DNA from: Anaerolineae bacterium
GTDB lineage: Bacteria > Chloroflexota > Anaerolineae > Anaerolineales > UBA4823
DNA: 64,000 bases
Direction of reading: 5' to 3'
Assembly (NCBI GenBank): GCA_003327455.1
Contig: QOQU01000011.1
Location: forward strand, 62,001 to 126,000
Shown: in pieces, positions 49,772 through 60,020 of the stretch
Layout: every line of letters starts with the position of its first letter
Numbering within the stretch: position 1 is the first letter of the stretch
Notes under the pieces: model-generated
The model's input: the letters and a program-made list of their open reading frames with translations, nothing else
The model's database searches: none
What the model was told of the DNA's origin: nothing
Program-made: the position numbers and the translations under genes

Positions 49772-50394
49772 ACAGCAAAAGAAGCATTTTGCTCCTGGAT
49801 GTCGGCACGGGCAACCTGCAGTCGGTGCAAAAAGCCCTCGAAGCGGTGGGGGCAGAAGTGGTGCGCAGCGATTCGCCCGCTTTGCTGGCGCATTACCCGA
49901 AGATCGTCCTGCCGGGCGTGGGCGCGTTTGGGGACTTCATGCAGCGCCTGCGCGCCCTGGGGCTGGAAGAGCCTCTGCATCAAGCCCTGGCGCGAGGAAC
50001 TGCCCTGTTGGGGATTTGTGTCGGGATGCAGGCTCTGTTTGAATCCAGTGAAGAGATGGGCTTTCATGCCGGATTGGGCTTGCTCGAGGGGCGAGTGGTG
50101 CGCTTTCCGCAACGCCCACTGCTCAAAGTGCCTCATACCGGTTGGAACGAACTGATCGGGCAGCGGGAGCACGTCTTGCTGAACGGCTTGCCCGAACGCC
50201 CCTTTGCCTACTTCAACCACTCGTACTACTGTCTTGCCGGGCAGAGCCAGGACTGTCTTGCCCTGACCAGGCATGAGGTGACCTTTGCCAGTGTGGTGGG
50301 TCGCCAGAATCTGTTTGGCGTCCAGTTTCACCCCGAAAAGAGCCAGAAGGTGGGGTTAAAGATTTTACAAAACTTCGTGGAGTGGCAACCATGA
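49768..50394 (+). CDS. hisH: Imidazole glycerol phosphate synthase, glutamine amidotransferase subunit
   Basis: 208 residues with the class I glutaminase nucleophile in [12 protein letters not shown], oxyanion strand region PGVGAFGDF and the His-Glu pair in [10 protein letters not shown]. Supplies ammonia to HisF. Overlaps hisB and hisA by 4 nt on each side. Confidence 0.95.
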   Translation: MNSKRSILLLDVGTGNLQSVQKALEAVGAEVVRSDSPALLAHYPKIVLPGVGAFGDFMQRLRALGLEEPLHQALARGTALLGICVGMQALFESSEEMGFHAGLGLLEGRVVRFPQRPLLKVPHTGWNELIGQREHVLLNGLPERPFAYFNHSYYCLAGQSQDCLALTRHEVTFASVVGRQNLFGVQFHPEKSQKVGLKILQNFVEWQP

Positions 50395-51137
50395 AAGCCT
50401 TTTCGATCTACCCTGCAATTGATCTGCGCGGCGGGCGGGTTGTCCGCCTGCAGCAAGGCGACCCCAGGCGCATGACCGTCTATCACGAAGACCCGTCCGC
50501 GGTTGCCGGGCAATGGGCTGCTGCCGGCGCGCGCTGGGTGCACATCGTCAACCTGGATGGCGCGTTTGGCGAGACGGGTCACGCCAATCGAACGGCGGTG
50601 GCAGCGATTTGCCGTGCCCTGCAAGGAACAGGAGTGCGCCTGCAACTCGGCGGCGGCTTGCGCTCGCTGGCGGATATCGAGCAAGCCCTGGCGGAGGGTG
50701 TAAGCCGGGTGGTCTTGGGCACGCTGGCGCTGGAAAAGCCAGCCGCCTTACACCAGGCAATCCAACGCTTCGAGGTATCCCGCATTGCCGTAGCGCTGGA
50801 TGTGCAGGAGAAGTATGTCGCCGTGCGCGGCTGGCAGGAAAACAGCCGCATCAACGCCCTGCTTGCCGCCCGCCAGATGCTGCAAAGCGGCGTGCAAACC
50901 CTGATCTACACCGATATCCGGCGCGATGGCATGGGCAGTGGCTTGAACCTGGAATTCGCCCGTCAACTTTTGCAGATCGCCGAAATGGAATTGATTCTCT
51001 CCGGCGGCGTTCAAAGCCTGGCAGACCTGCGCGCCGCCCGCCAGCTTGGGGCGCAGGGCGTCATCATCGGCAAAGCGCTGTATGATGGGAGGATCGATCT
51101 GAAAGCGGCTTTAGAAATCGAGGCTGAGCCATGTTGA
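50391..51137 (+). CDS. hisA: ProFAR isomerase
   Basis: 248 residues from ATG 50391 (overlap ATGA with hisH). TIM barrel with catalytic Asp in [31 protein letters not shown], and [14 protein letters not shown] holding the second Asp. Could in principle also serve tryptophan synthesis as PriA; the sequence does not decide this. Confidence 0.94.
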   Translation: MKAFSIYPAIDLRGGRVVRLQQGDPRRMTVYHEDPSAVAGQWAAAGARWVHIVNLDGAFGETGHANRTAVAAICRALQGTGVRLQLGGGLRSLADIEQALAEGVSRVVLGTLALEKPAALHQAIQRFEVSRIAVALDVQEKYVAVRGWQENSRINALLAARQMLQSGVQTLIYTDIRRDGMGSGLNLEFARQLLQIAEMELILSGGVQSLADLRAARQLGAQGVIIGKALYDGRIDLKAALEIEAEPC

Positions 51138-51895
51138 CCAAACGCATTATCCCCTGTTTAGACATTCGCGATGGGCGCACGGTCAAGGGTGTGCGCTTCG
51201 TCAACCTGCGCGATGCCGGCGATCCGCTGGAGCAAGCGCGTGCCTACGAAGAACAGGGCGCCGATGAACTGGTCTTTCTGGATATCTCAGCCACGCCGCG
51301 CGGCAAACAGACCACCCTCGAACTCGTCCGCCGCGTCGCCGACCACGTCTTCATGCCTTTGACGGTCGGCGGGGGTGTGCGCACGGTCGAGGACATTCGC
51401 AACCTGTTACTGGCTGGGGCTGACAAGGTGAGCATCAATACCGCGGCGGTGCGTGACCCTCGCGTGCTGGAGGAAGGAGCAATGCGCTTTGGTTCGCAGT
51501 GCATTGTCCTGGCCATCGATGCCAGGCGGCGCGCAGATGGCAACGGCTGGCAGGTGGTGATCGTCAGCGGTACGACTCCTACCGACCTGGACGCCGTTGA
51601 ATGGGCACAACGAGGCGTCGAACTGGGCGCCGGTGAGATTCTCCTGACCAGCATGGACACCGATGGCACCCTCAACGGCTATGACATCGAGTTGACCCGC
51701 ACGATCGCTCAGGCAGTGGCGGTGCCGCTCATCGCTTCGGGAGGAGCCGGCAAACCCGAGCACTTTGTGCGCGTCTTTCAAGAGGGGCTGGCAGATGCCG
51801 CTTTAGCTGCTTCGGTATTTCACGATGGCTTGATGCGCATCCCCGAACTCAAGGCTTTCTTGAGCGGACAGGGCATCCCCATCCGCATTTCCTGA
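51131..51895 (+). CDS. hisF: Imidazole glycerol phosphate synthase, cyclase subunit
   Basis: 254 residues, HisA-like barrel: [20 protein letters not shown] with Asp11, [20 protein letters not shown], and [15 protein letters not shown] with the second catalytic Asp. Partner of HisH. Overlaps hisA by 7 nt. Confidence 0.96.
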   Translation: MLTKRIIPCLDIRDGRTVKGVRFVNLRDAGDPLEQARAYEEQGADELVFLDISATPRGKQTTLELVRRVADHVFMPLTVGGGVRTVEDIRNLLLAGADKVSINTAAVRDPRVLEEGAMRFGSQCIVLAIDARRRADGNGWQVVIVSGTTPTDLDAVEWAQRGVELGAGEILLTSMDTDGTLNGYDIELTRTIAQAVAVPLIASGGAGKPEHFVRVFQEGLADAALAASVFHDGLMRIPELKAFLSGQGIPIRIS

Positions 51896-51906
51896 GAAGG
51901 TGCCGC

Positions 51907-52251
51907 ATGGAGAAACCCGTTGGATTAGAAGACTTAAATTTCGACTCGCAGGGGTTGCTGCCGGTCATCGTCCAGGAGGCACGCACGCAAAAGGTGCTGA
52001 TGCTGGCGTACATGAATCGCCAGGCGCTGGAATTGACCCTGCAAAGCCAGGAAATGGTCTTCTGGTCACGCAGTCGGCGGCAGTTGTGGCGCAAAGGTGA
52101 AACCTCCGGCAACCGACAACGCCTGGTGGAACTGCGCGTGGATTGCGACGCCGATTGCCTGCTGGCGCTGGTCGAACCAGCCGGACCAGCCTGTCATACC
52201 GGCAACCTCACCTGTTTCTATCGGCTGTTGGAAAGAAAGGAACTGAAATGA
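51907..52251 (+). CDS. hisI: Phosphoribosyl-AMP cyclohydrolase
   Basis: 114 residues, stand-alone HisI with FWSRSRRQLWRKGETSGNRQ and the zinc/Mg cluster CDADCLLALVEPAGPACHTG followed by NLTCFY. Opens the adenine ring of PR-AMP. HisE is a separate downstream gene with an ATGA overlap. Confidence 0.95.
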   Translation: MEKPVGLEDLNFDSQGLLPVIVQEARTQKVLMLAYMNRQALELTLQSQEMVFWSRSRRQLWRKGETSGNRQRLVELRVDCDADCLLALVEPAGPACHTGNLTCFYRLLERKELK

Positions 52252-52523
52252 GCCTGACCTGGCTTTATCAGGTGATCTTAGACCGCCAGACGAACCTGCC
52301 TCCCGATTCGTACACCGCCCGGCTCTTTCAGGCTGGGTTGGGAAGCATTGCCAAAAAAGTCGGCGAGGAAGCCGCCGAAACGGTGGTCGCAGCCCTCGCC
52401 GAAGACGAGGCGCGCCTTGTCAGCGAGATCGCCGATCTGACCTATCACGTTCTGGTGTTGATGGCGGCGCGCGGCATCCCCCTCGAAGCCGTACAAACCG
52501 AACTGGAGCGCCGTCACCGATGA
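52248..52523 (+). CDS. hisE: Phosphoribosyl-ATP pyrophosphatase
   Basis: 91 residues from ATG 52248, overlapping the hisI stop; the longer upstream reading frame is a shadow of hisI. MazG-like helical fold with KKVGEEAAETVVAALAEDEA and EIADLTYHVLVLMAARG. Removes pyrophosphate from PR-ATP. It is in turn coupled to the HAD-like gene by an ATGA overlap. Confidence 0.94.
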   Translation: MSLTWLYQVILDRQTNLPPDSYTARLFQAGLGSIAKKVGEEAAETVVAALAEDEARLVSEIADLTYHVLVLMAARGIPLEAVQTELERRHR

Positions 52524-53659
52524 AGCGCGTCGTCTTGCTGGATATCGATGGCGTGCTGGTGCGCCCGCTGGGCTATCGGGCGGCTTTGCGGGCTTCGCTG
52601 GCAACCTTTGCGGCGTGGATGGGGTTCGATGCCTTCCAGGTCGAGGAGGAAGTGATCAGCCAGCTCGAAGCGCGGGGGATCAGCAGTGAATTTGATATGT
52701 TGCCTCTGCTGGTAGGGGCATTGTTCGATGCCGTCCTGTCGCGCACCGCTCCAATGGAGCTGGCTGCCGACCTTGAAGAAGCCGCCCGACAGGTGGCTGA
52801 GCTTCATCCTCAACCCGTGCGCCATTTGCAGGTGCCTGCCTTCCCCCTCCAGGAGAGCTGTTTTCCGGCCGAGGCAGCCTATCGCAGCGGCATTTATCCT
52901 GCTTTGCCCGACGATTTGCGCCGCAGTCTGCTCTTGAACACGCGCAATGTCTATCAATCTGCCACCACGCGCCTCTTTCAGCAGTACGTTTTAGGCAGTC
53001 AACGCTTTGGCGAGGTGTACGGCTTAACTGCCCAGGTGCACGTCCCGGCCTATCTCCAGGCTTATGATCAGCCCCTGCTTGATTCAAGCTGCCGGGCGCG
53101 CTTCGAAAAAGCCTGGCGAGGTGGTGAATTTCAGGCTGCCGCCATGACAGCGCGGCCCTCATCGCCGCCACGAGGGGTGACTTCGCCTCCCGAACCCTAT
53201 CCTCCCGAAGCAGAAGCCGCTTTGGAGTTGATCGGCCTGCCCGACCTGCCTCTGGTCGCCCTGGGTAAGCTGGACTATGTCGCCAGGCAGGCAAAGCTGC
53301 CGGTGGAAAGCCTGCTCAAACCGGCCCCCGCCCAGGCTCTGGCTGCCACACTGGTTGCCTGTGGCGCGGATGAACGCACTGCCATAGAAGGCGTGGTTGC
53401 CTGGTTGAGTCAGCCCTCGCCAGCCCTACCCTTTGACAACCTGCCTCCGCAACTGGAGCTTCACGTGGTGGAAGACACGCTGGCGGGCATTCATTCGGTG
53501 CGGGCTGCCGCAGAGCTCCTGAAGCAAAACGGCTATAACGTGCACGTGGTTGCCTGGGGCTTGACCGACGGCAATCCGCTGAAGCGGAAAACCTTAACTT
53601 CTCAAGGTGTGCAGTGTTGGGATACCTGGGAGCAACTTTTGGAACAGATGGGAATCTAG
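52520..53659 (+). CDS. HAD-superfamily protein at the end of the his operon
   Basis: 379 residues. HAD motif I VVLLDIDGVLVRP (Asp8, Asp10) and motif IV-like HVVEDTLAGIHSVRAAAELL near 313-332; a large unrecognised helical insert (about 30-290) replaces a usual cap. The gene overlaps hisE by 4 nt and ends the operon. HisB here lacks the phosphatase domain and no hisN or PHP phosphatase is in the window, so this protein is a candidate for histidinol-phosphate phosphatase. That is inference only; the insert is unlike known ones. Confidence 0.7.
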   Translation: MKRVVLLDIDGVLVRPLGYRAALRASLATFAAWMGFDAFQVEEEVISQLEARGISSEFDMLPLLVGALFDAVLSRTAPMELAADLEEAARQVAELHPQPVRHLQVPAFPLQESCFPAEAAYRSGIYPALPDDLRRSLLLNTRNVYQSATTRLFQQYVLGSQRFGEVYGLTAQVHVPAYLQAYDQPLLDSSCRARFEKAWRGGEFQAAAMTARPSSPPRGVTSPPEPYPPEAEAALELIGLPDLPLVALGKLDYVARQAKLPVESLLKPAPAQALAATLVACGADERTAIEGVVAWLSQPSPALPFDNLPPQLELHVVEDTLAGIHSVRAAAELLKQNGYNVHVVAWGLTDGNPLKRKTLTSQGVQCWDTWEQLLEQMGI

Positions 53660-53903
53660 CCCTTTCATTGTGAAATACCTCCAGGCGGCGAGGGAAAAGC
53701 ACCGGTTAAGAGTTATGAGAGCGCGTTATCCATCCGCTGGGGCTCAAGCCCCTGCTCAGTTTACAGTTTCCCGCTGGCCTCAGCGGTGGGCAGATTCAGA
53801 AGCGTGAGCCTGCCGGACAATGCTGATGGCGATGAAAGCGGCAGGCTCACTGAAGATCTCAGCGCGGGACAGGAACACGCTGAGAACGCGGTTGGTAAAG
53901 GTC
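53660..53903. other. Intergenic region between convergent units
   Basis: Contains TCCGCTGGGGCTCAAGC (53733-53749), shared with 33910-33926. The segment CCGCTGGCCTCAGCGG (about 53770) is an inverted repeat. No terminator with a T tract and no ORF seen. Confidence 0.4.
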
Positions 53904-55286
53904 TTATAAGGTTGGCCAGCGCGATTCCAATTTCAAACCGGCCCGCAAGGCAACCTCCTGCGCCCGACGCCGCGCCTCATTGACAATGGAGATTTCATCC
54001 AGGGTTTTCACCTGGCGATGTTCCATCACGATTTGACCATCAATGACGACGGTATCCACATCACTGCCATGGGCGGCATAAACCAGGGTTGAGACCGGGT
54101 CGAAGGAAGGCGTGAGGTGCGGCGCATCGGTGTTTACAATGATGAAATCCGCCAGTTTGCCCGGCTCAAGCGAGCCGAGCTGGTCTTCCATCCCCAGCGC
54201 TTTTGCCCCGTTGAGGGTCGCCATCTCTAACACAGTCTCGGCGGGCACCACGGTTGGGTCGCTTTCGCGCAGGTTTGCCAGATACGAGGTCAGGCGCAGA
54301 TCGCGGATCATGTCATAGGTATTGTTACTCGGGCCTCCATCACACCCGATGCTGACATTGACGCCATGTTCTAACATGCCCTGCACGGGAGCAATCCCGG
54401 TGGCGGTTTTGGCGTTCGAAGCCGGGTTATGGGAGACGTGCGTGCCGGTTTGAGCAAGGATTTTCCAATCCTGCTCATCCGTCCAGACACAGTGCGCCAG
54501 GACGGTGTTTTTACCCAACAAACCCATGTCGAGGGCAAACTCCACCGGGGTGCGGTAACCCTGTTCGTGAGCGTAATCATGGTCTTCACGCACTTCGGAT
54601 AAATGCATGGTTATGCCCATCTTGCGCTCTCTGGCAAGGCGTGCCACCTCGCGGTACAGTTCCGGGGTGACTCCACCGGGCGTGCGCGGTCCGAACCAGA
54701 CGCGCAAACGCCCATTGGCTGCGCCATCCCACTTCTCGTGCATCAGGAGGGTATTGCGCAGGCTGGTCTCACCGTCTTCCACCATGCCGGGGTACATCAA
54801 GCCCTGTTTTTTAGCATACGAAGGCAGGTCCATCACAATTTTGCCGATTGCCCCGCGTATCCCGGATTGAATCACCACTTCGGCAACCCCATCAAAGCCA
54901 TAACGTTCGGCGAGATTGACCTCGATGAAGGCAGTCGTCCCCGATTTGATCATTTCCAGAATGCATAAAGCGGCGCTGGCACGTCCATCCTCAGCCGTGT
55001 AATTGCCCTGAAGAACCCATACCCGTTTTCCCAACCAGTCGAGTAAGCCAAGGTCATCCGCACAGCCGCGGATCATAGCCTGGGCAAGGTGAATATGGGT
55101 ATCGATCAAGCCGGGTAACAGGATGTTCCCGTTACAGTCATAACGTTCCATTTCCGGATATTGTTCCAGCAACTGGTTCGTTTTTCCCACCGCTAAGATG
55201 CGATTGCCCTCAATGGCAACCGCTCCGTTCAAGATGATCTCGCGTTTCGGATTCATTGTGATGATCGTCGCATGATGAAATAACAT
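53904..55286 (-). CDS. Amidohydrolase (purine/nucleoside deaminase type)
   Basis: 460 residues from ATG 55286; the longer frame is a shadow of the upstream gene's end. Metal motif DTHIHLAQAMIRG (His-x-His), further ligands in MHLSEVREDHDY and HCVWTDEQD, and the late SIGCDGGPSNNTYDM Asp. The TrzN/SsnA/MtaD subfamily deaminates adenine- or guanine-like rings, MTA, SAH or triazines. As last gene of a nucleoside importer operon, it probably deaminates an imported base or nucleoside. Specificity cannot be fixed by eye. Confidence 0.87.
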   Translation of the reverse strand: MLFHHATIITMNPKREIILNGAVAIEGNRILAVGKTNQLLEQYPEMERYDCNGNILLPGLIDTHIHLAQAMIRGCADDLGLLDWLGKRVWVLQGNYTAEDGRASAALCILEMIKSGTTAFIEVNLAERYGFDGVAEVVIQSGIRGAIGKIVMDLPSYAKKQGLMYPGMVEDGETSLRNTLLMHEKWDGAANGRLRVWFGPRTPGGVTPELYREVARLARERKMGITMHLSEVREDHDYAHEQGYRTPVEFALDMGLLGKNTVLAHCVWTDEQDWKILAQTGTHVSHNPASNAKTATGIAPVQGMLEHGVNVSIGCDGGPSNNTYDMIRDLRLTSYLANLRESDPTVVPAETVLEMATLNGAKALGMEDQLGSLEPGKLADFIIVNTDAPHLTPSFDPVSTLVYAAHGSDVDTVVIDGQIVMEHRQVKTLDEISIVNEARRRAQEVALRAGLKLESRWPTL

Positions 55287-55302
55287 ACCAATCCTCCAAA
55301 GA

Positions 55303-56235
55303 TTATTTTTCGGGGTAGGGTTTGCCCAGACTGGCCGGCGAGTCGCCGCGGTTGACAAAGACCACAAAGGTGATCAGGGTCAGAAGGTAAGGAAACATCA
55401 ACAAGAACTCATAGCGGATGGGCAAACCAAAGCCTTGCAGACGCAACTGCAACGCATCGGCAACCCCAAAAAGCAGACAGGCTAAGGCGACATTCACCGG
55501 CTTCCAGCGACCAAAGATGATCGCCGCCAGAGCGATAAAGCCGCGCCCGCTGACCAGACCTTCAGTAAAAGCAGAGATCTGCCCCAGCGAAAGGAACGTA
55601 CCTCCCAAACCGGCCAACATCCCACTCAGGATCAGGGCAAGATAGCGCGTTTTGACCACATTGACACCCACCGTTTCTGCAGCCCGGGGATGCTCACCGC
55701 AACAGCGCAACTTCAACCCCCAGGTAGTCTTGTAGAGCAAGAAGGTGAAGAGCGGGATAAGCCCATAAGCCAGATAGACCAGCGGCACCTGGCGGAAGAA
55801 AATTTGTCCAATGAACGGAATATCGGATAACAGAGGTACATTCCACACTTCAAAAGAGGGAACAAATTGAGAAATGCCCGCCTTATACATGCTGCGGAAG
55901 AAAAAGGAAGTCAACCCCAGGGCAAAGATATTCAAACCGGTGCCCAAGACCACCTGATCTGCCCGCATCGTGATGCTCAAGAAAGCAAACAGCAAACCCA
56001 ACAGCCCGCCGGCAAGCAACCCGCCCAACGCGCCGCCCCATTCCGAGCCGCTAAGCAAAGCGCCAAGGTAAGCGCCAAACGTACCGGCGATCAGCATTCC
56101 CTCGAGTCCGATATTTAAAACACCCGAAAGTTCATTGGTGATGCCTCCCAGGGCAGCAAATAAGAGCGGCGTAGCCAGGCGCACCCCAGCCGCCAAAAGG
56201 GAAACCAAAAAGGGAAGCCAGAGGAAGTCATTCAT
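55303..56235 (-). CDS. BMP-family nucleoside ABC transporter permease 2 (NupQ/YufQ type)
   Basis: 310 residues, about eight to ten helices, with the typical opening LLAAGVRLATPLLFAALGGI followed by NELSGVLNIGLEGMLIAG and FLYKTTWGLKLRCCGEHPRA (the EAA-like coupling loop: GEHPRAAETVGV). Overlaps the next permease gene by 4 nt. Confidence 0.92.
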   Translation of the reverse strand: MNDFLWLPFLVSLLAAGVRLATPLLFAALGGITNELSGVLNIGLEGMLIAGTFGAYLGALLSGSEWGGALGGLLAGGLLGLLFAFLSITMRADQVVLGTGLNIFALGLTSFFFRSMYKAGISQFVPSFEVWNVPLLSDIPFIGQIFFRQVPLVYLAYGLIPLFTFLLYKTTWGLKLRCCGEHPRAAETVGVNVVKTRYLALILSGMLAGLGGTFLSLGQISAFTEGLVSGRGFIALAAIIFGRWKPVNVALACLLFGVADALQLRLQGFGLPIRYEFLLMFPYLLTLITFVVFVNRGDSPASLGKPYPEK

Positions 56236-57359
56236 GAGCTACGGCTACCCTCCCTTTTACCCGGAAACAGCCTGCCCAACGGCATACGCCAGCGAACCAT
56301 TGCGCTGACTGCCACAAAGAAAATCACCGTCGCCTGAAGGACATCGACGATGGTCACCGGCACACCGGCTAACGCCTGCATATTATTGGCGCCCACCTGT
56401 AACGCTCCAAACAACACCGAAGCTAAAATGATCCCCAGCGGATGATTGTTGCCCATCAGGGCAATGGCAATTGCCGAATACCCCAGGCCGGGTGAGAACA
56501 TATCCCGCAAACGGTGTTGCACCCCCAGGATTTCCACCGTACCTGCCACGCCGGCCAGGCCGCCGCTGACCACCATGACAATGACCATGATCAAAGTCGT
56601 ATTCATTCCGGCGTAATGCGCCGCGGCGGGGCTGCTGCCCACTGCCCGCGCTTTGTAACCAAATGCCATGCGGTAGGTAACCAGATATAAGACGAGGGCC
56701 AAAGCCAATCCCAGCAAGCAACCGGCATGCAGGCGGGTGGGAGGCCAGATTAAGGGGAGTTGACTGGAGGCCTGAACTTCCGGCGTTTGCGGCAGGGCTG
56801 CTTCTGCCAAGGGATTATCGCGCAAAGGTCCATGGGTGAAATAGCTCACAATATAGATGGCAATATAATTGAGCAAGATCGTTGTAATCACTTCATTGAT
56901 GTTGTGGCGCGCTTTGAGGTAGCCCGGCAACAAACCCCACAAGCCACCGCCGACAAAGCCCCCCAACAAAGAGAACGAAATGTGCAGCCAGGCGGGTAAC
57001 CTCCAATCTTGAATCGCAATTGCCGTGCCAAGCAAGGCGCCCATATAAAGTTGACCTTCGGCGCCAATGTTAAAAACCCCGGTATTGAAGACAAAACCCA
57101 AACCCAGCCCAATGATCATCAAGGGAGTGGCTTTCACCAGCACCAAACCCACCTGATAATTGCTCCGGGCAATGCCTTCCCACATTTTTTGATAGGCAAA
57201 ACGAGGGTCAGTTCCCGTTAAGGCGATCAAGAAGGCGCCAACCATTAAGGCGGCAATGACAGCCCCAAAAGGTAATAACACAAATTGCAGATAACTCAGC
57301 CAACGCGCCCGAGTCGCAAGCGAGGGAGGCGAGAAACCCAAAGTCGGACGTTTCTCCAT
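56232..57359 (-). CDS. BMP-family nucleoside ABC transporter permease 1 (NupP/YufP type)
   Basis: 375 residues with multiple helices, GLGLGFVFNTGVFNIGAEGQ and the coupling segment FGYKARAVGSSPAAAHYAGM. Partner permease for 55303-56235. Start and the ATPase stop overlap by one base. Confidence 0.92.
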   Translation of the reverse strand: MEKRPTLGFSPPSLATRARWLSYLQFVLLPFGAVIAALMVGAFLIALTGTDPRFAYQKMWEGIARSNYQVGLVLVKATPLMIIGLGLGFVFNTGVFNIGAEGQLYMGALLGTAIAIQDWRLPAWLHISFSLLGGFVGGGLWGLLPGYLKARHNINEVITTILLNYIAIYIVSYFTHGPLRDNPLAEAALPQTPEVQASSQLPLIWPPTRLHAGCLLGLALALVLYLVTYRMAFGYKARAVGSSPAAAHYAGMNTTLIMVIVMVVSGGLAGVAGTVEILGVQHRLRDMFSPGLGYSAIAIALMGNNHPLGIILASVLFGALQVGANNMQALAGVPVTIVDVLQATVIFFVAVSAMVRWRMPLGRLFPGKREGSRSS

Positions 57360-58882
57360 CAGGCGATTGCCTCCAATCGTTCGCCTAACATCATGCGGCT
57401 GATGGCTGGCAGGGAATCAACTTCACCAGGCACAATCCCCAGAATCTCCCCTCGAAAGAGCACCGCAATGCGATCAGACAATGCCAGGATTTCATCCAGA
57501 TCAGCCGAAATCAGCAGGATTCCAATGCCCTTCTGTTTCTGGGCATATAAAAAGCGGTGAACGCTCTCAGTTGCCCCAATGTCTAGCCCTCGGGTTGGGT
57601 GCACGGCGACGAGCAGTCGCCTGGCTAATTGCAGCTCACGACCGAGAATGACCTTCTGTTGATTGCCACCCGAAAGCTCTCCAACCGGCTGCATCGGACC
57701 GGCAGCGCGGATGTCAAATTCCTGAATGATCTGTTGAGCGTTTAGCCGCACAACCTTTTCGCGTAGAAAGCCATGGGCGTTATAGGGTGGGTCATCCAGG
57801 CTCTTCAACACCAGGTTATGAGCAATGGAAAAGTTCTTTACCAATCCAACCCTTTGACGGTCGGCAGGGACATAACCCAGTCCAGCCGCCTTCATTTTTC
57901 GCGGGGTCGGGTTGAGAATCGGTTGCCCTTCCAGGCGCATTTCCCCTTCGGTATAGGGTATCAACCCACAGACGACATCCGCTAATTCTTCCTGTCCATT
58001 GCCATCAATGCCGGCAATGCCCAGGATCTCACCGCTGTGCAGGGTGAAGGTTATGTCTTTGAGGACGCGACCTGCTTTGGGGCGAACGAGGGATACACCT
58101 TTCAGTTCCAGCACAGGCTGGGCAGCGCCGCCTTTGGGAAAGCTGTAATCGAGCGCAACTGCCCTGCCAACCATCATTTCGGCTAAGATTTGTTGCGTGG
58201 CATGGCGCGTCTCGATGGTGCCGACCCGCCTGCCGTGGCGCAGGACGGTAATTCGATCGCTGATGCGCAGCACTTCCTCAAGTTTGTGGGAAATGAAGAT
58301 GATCGATACTCCTTTGCCAACCAGATTTTTCAAAATGGCAAAGAACTCTTCGACCTCGAGCGGTGACAGCACAGCCGTTGGCTCGTCGAGGATCAGTAAA
58401 TCGGCGCCGCGAAACAGGGCTTTCAAGATTTCAACGCGCTGTTGCAAGCCCAGGGGTAGTTGCCTGACCTTGAGGGTTGGGTCAATCGGTAAACCGTATT
58501 GGGTGGCAAAGTCCTGTAAGCGGATGAGCGTTTCCTGAACAGGTAAAAGCGGCTCTCTGGGAGATGGCAAGCCGACCAAAATATTTTCCAAAACGGTAAA
58601 ATTCGGCACCAGCATCAAATGCTGGTGGATCATCCCAATGCGATGGCGGATCGCATCGCGAGGGGAATGCAGGCTGATTCTTTCACCTTTCCAGTAGATC
58701 TCTCCTCCATCGGGCTGGTATAACCCGTAGAGGATGTTCATCAGGGTTGTTTTGCCCGCTCCATTTTCACCTAACAGGGCATGAATTTCGCCAGCCTGTA
58801 CGTCAAAATCTACTTGATCGTTGGCGCGCAACGACCCAAAGGTTTTGACAATCTGGCGCATTTCGAGCAATGGAGCGGGCAT
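57359..58882 (-). CDS. BMP-family nucleoside ABC transporter ATPase (NupO/YufO type)
   Basis: 507 residues from ATG 58882; a TTG at 58900 would add six residues. Two ATPase halves: the first with GENGAGKTTLMNIL and LPLGLQQRVEILKALF plus LLILDEPTAVLSP; the second with Walker A lost (GIDGNGQEEL) but signature LSGGNQQKVILGREL retained, as usual for sugar/nucleoside type ATPases. Powers nucleoside uptake with the two permeases. Confidence 0.94.
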   Translation of the reverse strand: MPAPLLEMRQIVKTFGSLRANDQVDFDVQAGEIHALLGENGAGKTTLMNILYGLYQPDGGEIYWKGERISLHSPRDAIRHRIGMIHQHLMLVPNFTVLENILVGLPSPREPLLPVQETLIRLQDFATQYGLPIDPTLKVRQLPLGLQQRVEILKALFRGADLLILDEPTAVLSPLEVEEFFAILKNLVGKGVSIIFISHKLEEVLRISDRITVLRHGRRVGTIETRHATQQILAEMMVGRAVALDYSFPKGGAAQPVLELKGVSLVRPKAGRVLKDITFTLHSGEILGIAGIDGNGQEELADVVCGLIPYTEGEMRLEGQPILNPTPRKMKAAGLGYVPADRQRVGLVKNFSIAHNLVLKSLDDPPYNAHGFLREKVVRLNAQQIIQEFDIRAAGPMQPVGELSGGNQQKVILGRELQLARRLLVAVHPTRGLDIGATESVHRFLYAQKQKGIGILLISADLDEILALSDRIAVLFRGEILGIVPGEVDSLPAISRMMLGERLEAIA

Positions 58883-58903
58883 GACAAGAGGAGACCTCAA
58901 GAA

Positions 58904-59914
58904 CTACTGGCTCATCCGTTCGATGGTGATCTTCCCGGAGAGGATGTCTTGTTGCACTTGATTGACAAAGGCAACCACATCTGCAGGGACATTTTCACGG
59001 AAGGGAGCCAGGGCAATGGCGCCGCTATCCAGACCGAAGAGGTAGGCTTTTCCTTCAAATTTACCCTCTTTGGCAATCTTGGCAGCCTCGAAAATGGCGG
59101 TAGAGATGTCCTGAATGGCGCTGGTTAAGATCAAATCTGGCGCCATCTCATATTGATCGAAGATGCAGCCGATCAGCTTGACATTGGCGCCTTTAGCCGC
59201 TTCTTGAATGCCGAGCATGGCGTTATCTACATAGTAGAAGATCACATCCACGCCGTTTTCTGCCATCGCCAGAGTGGCTTCTTTGCCTTTCGCCGCGTCG
59301 TTGAAGTCACCCAAATAGGTGAGCGAGACCTGAATGTCTGGATTCACGTACTTGGCACCCTGTTCAAATCCTTTACCGTTGCGGATGACCGGTGGGATTT
59401 CCAAACCACCAATGTAACCCACTTTGCCAGACTGCGACATTTTGGCTGCCACGACCCCCGCGAGGAAGGAAACCTGTTCATCGAACAACGCAATCGAAGC
59501 CAGGTTGGCGGCTGTATAGGCACCGTTGACGACAATAAAGTTGGTATTCGGGAATTCCGGCGCGACCTTTTTAGAAGGTTCGGAGAATTGATCGCCATGA
59601 CCCAGCACCAGTGAATAACCCTGGCTGGCAAAAGTGCGCAACGATTCTTCCCAATCTGTTGAAGGCACCTGTTCGAGATACGCGGTCTCGACACCCAATT
59701 CGTTCTTGATCCGCTCCAAGCCGCCAAAACCGGCCTGGTTCCAGGACTTATCGTTGACTGCGCCGGGAAATACCATCGCCACGCGAAACGCGGCTGGCTC
59801 CTGCGTGACTGCTTCGGTAGCCTGGCTGGCCGGAGTCTGCGGCGAGGCGCAGGCAACCAGGCTCAAGATCATTACAAACGAGAGAAGGGTGAAAAGCGAT
59901 TTGCGAAACATCAT
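58904..59914 (-). CDS. BMP-family nucleoside-binding lipoprotein
   Basis: 336 residues with lipoprotein signal (LLSFVMILSLVACASPQ, lipid Cys about 22) and BMP-domain features VAMVFPGAVNDKSWNQAG, VNGAYTAANLASIALFDEQV and VDVIFYYVDNAMLGIQEAAK. Captures nucleosides, perhaps purine, and delivers them to the permeases. First transport gene after the GntR regulator. Confidence 0.93.
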   Translation of the reverse strand: MMFRKSLFTLLSFVMILSLVACASPQTPASQATEAVTQEPAAFRVAMVFPGAVNDKSWNQAGFGGLERIKNELGVETAYLEQVPSTDWEESLRTFASQGYSLVLGHGDQFSEPSKKVAPEFPNTNFIVVNGAYTAANLASIALFDEQVSFLAGVVAAKMSQSGKVGYIGGLEIPPVIRNGKGFEQGAKYVNPDIQVSLTYLGDFNDAAKGKEATLAMAENGVDVIFYYVDNAMLGIQEAAKGANVKLIGCIFDQYEMAPDLILTSAIQDISTAIFEAAKIAKEGKFEGKAYLFGLDSGAIALAPFRENVPADVVAFVNQVQQDILSGKITIERMSQ

Positions 59915-60020
59915 CTGTTGTCCTTTCTTTGAAAAAATTTGATGAGACGAAATGGGGAGATAGAGAATGGTTTTATTATCCTTTCAGCCTCCAAGCAGAA
60001 ACTGACTACTCAGGCAAGGT

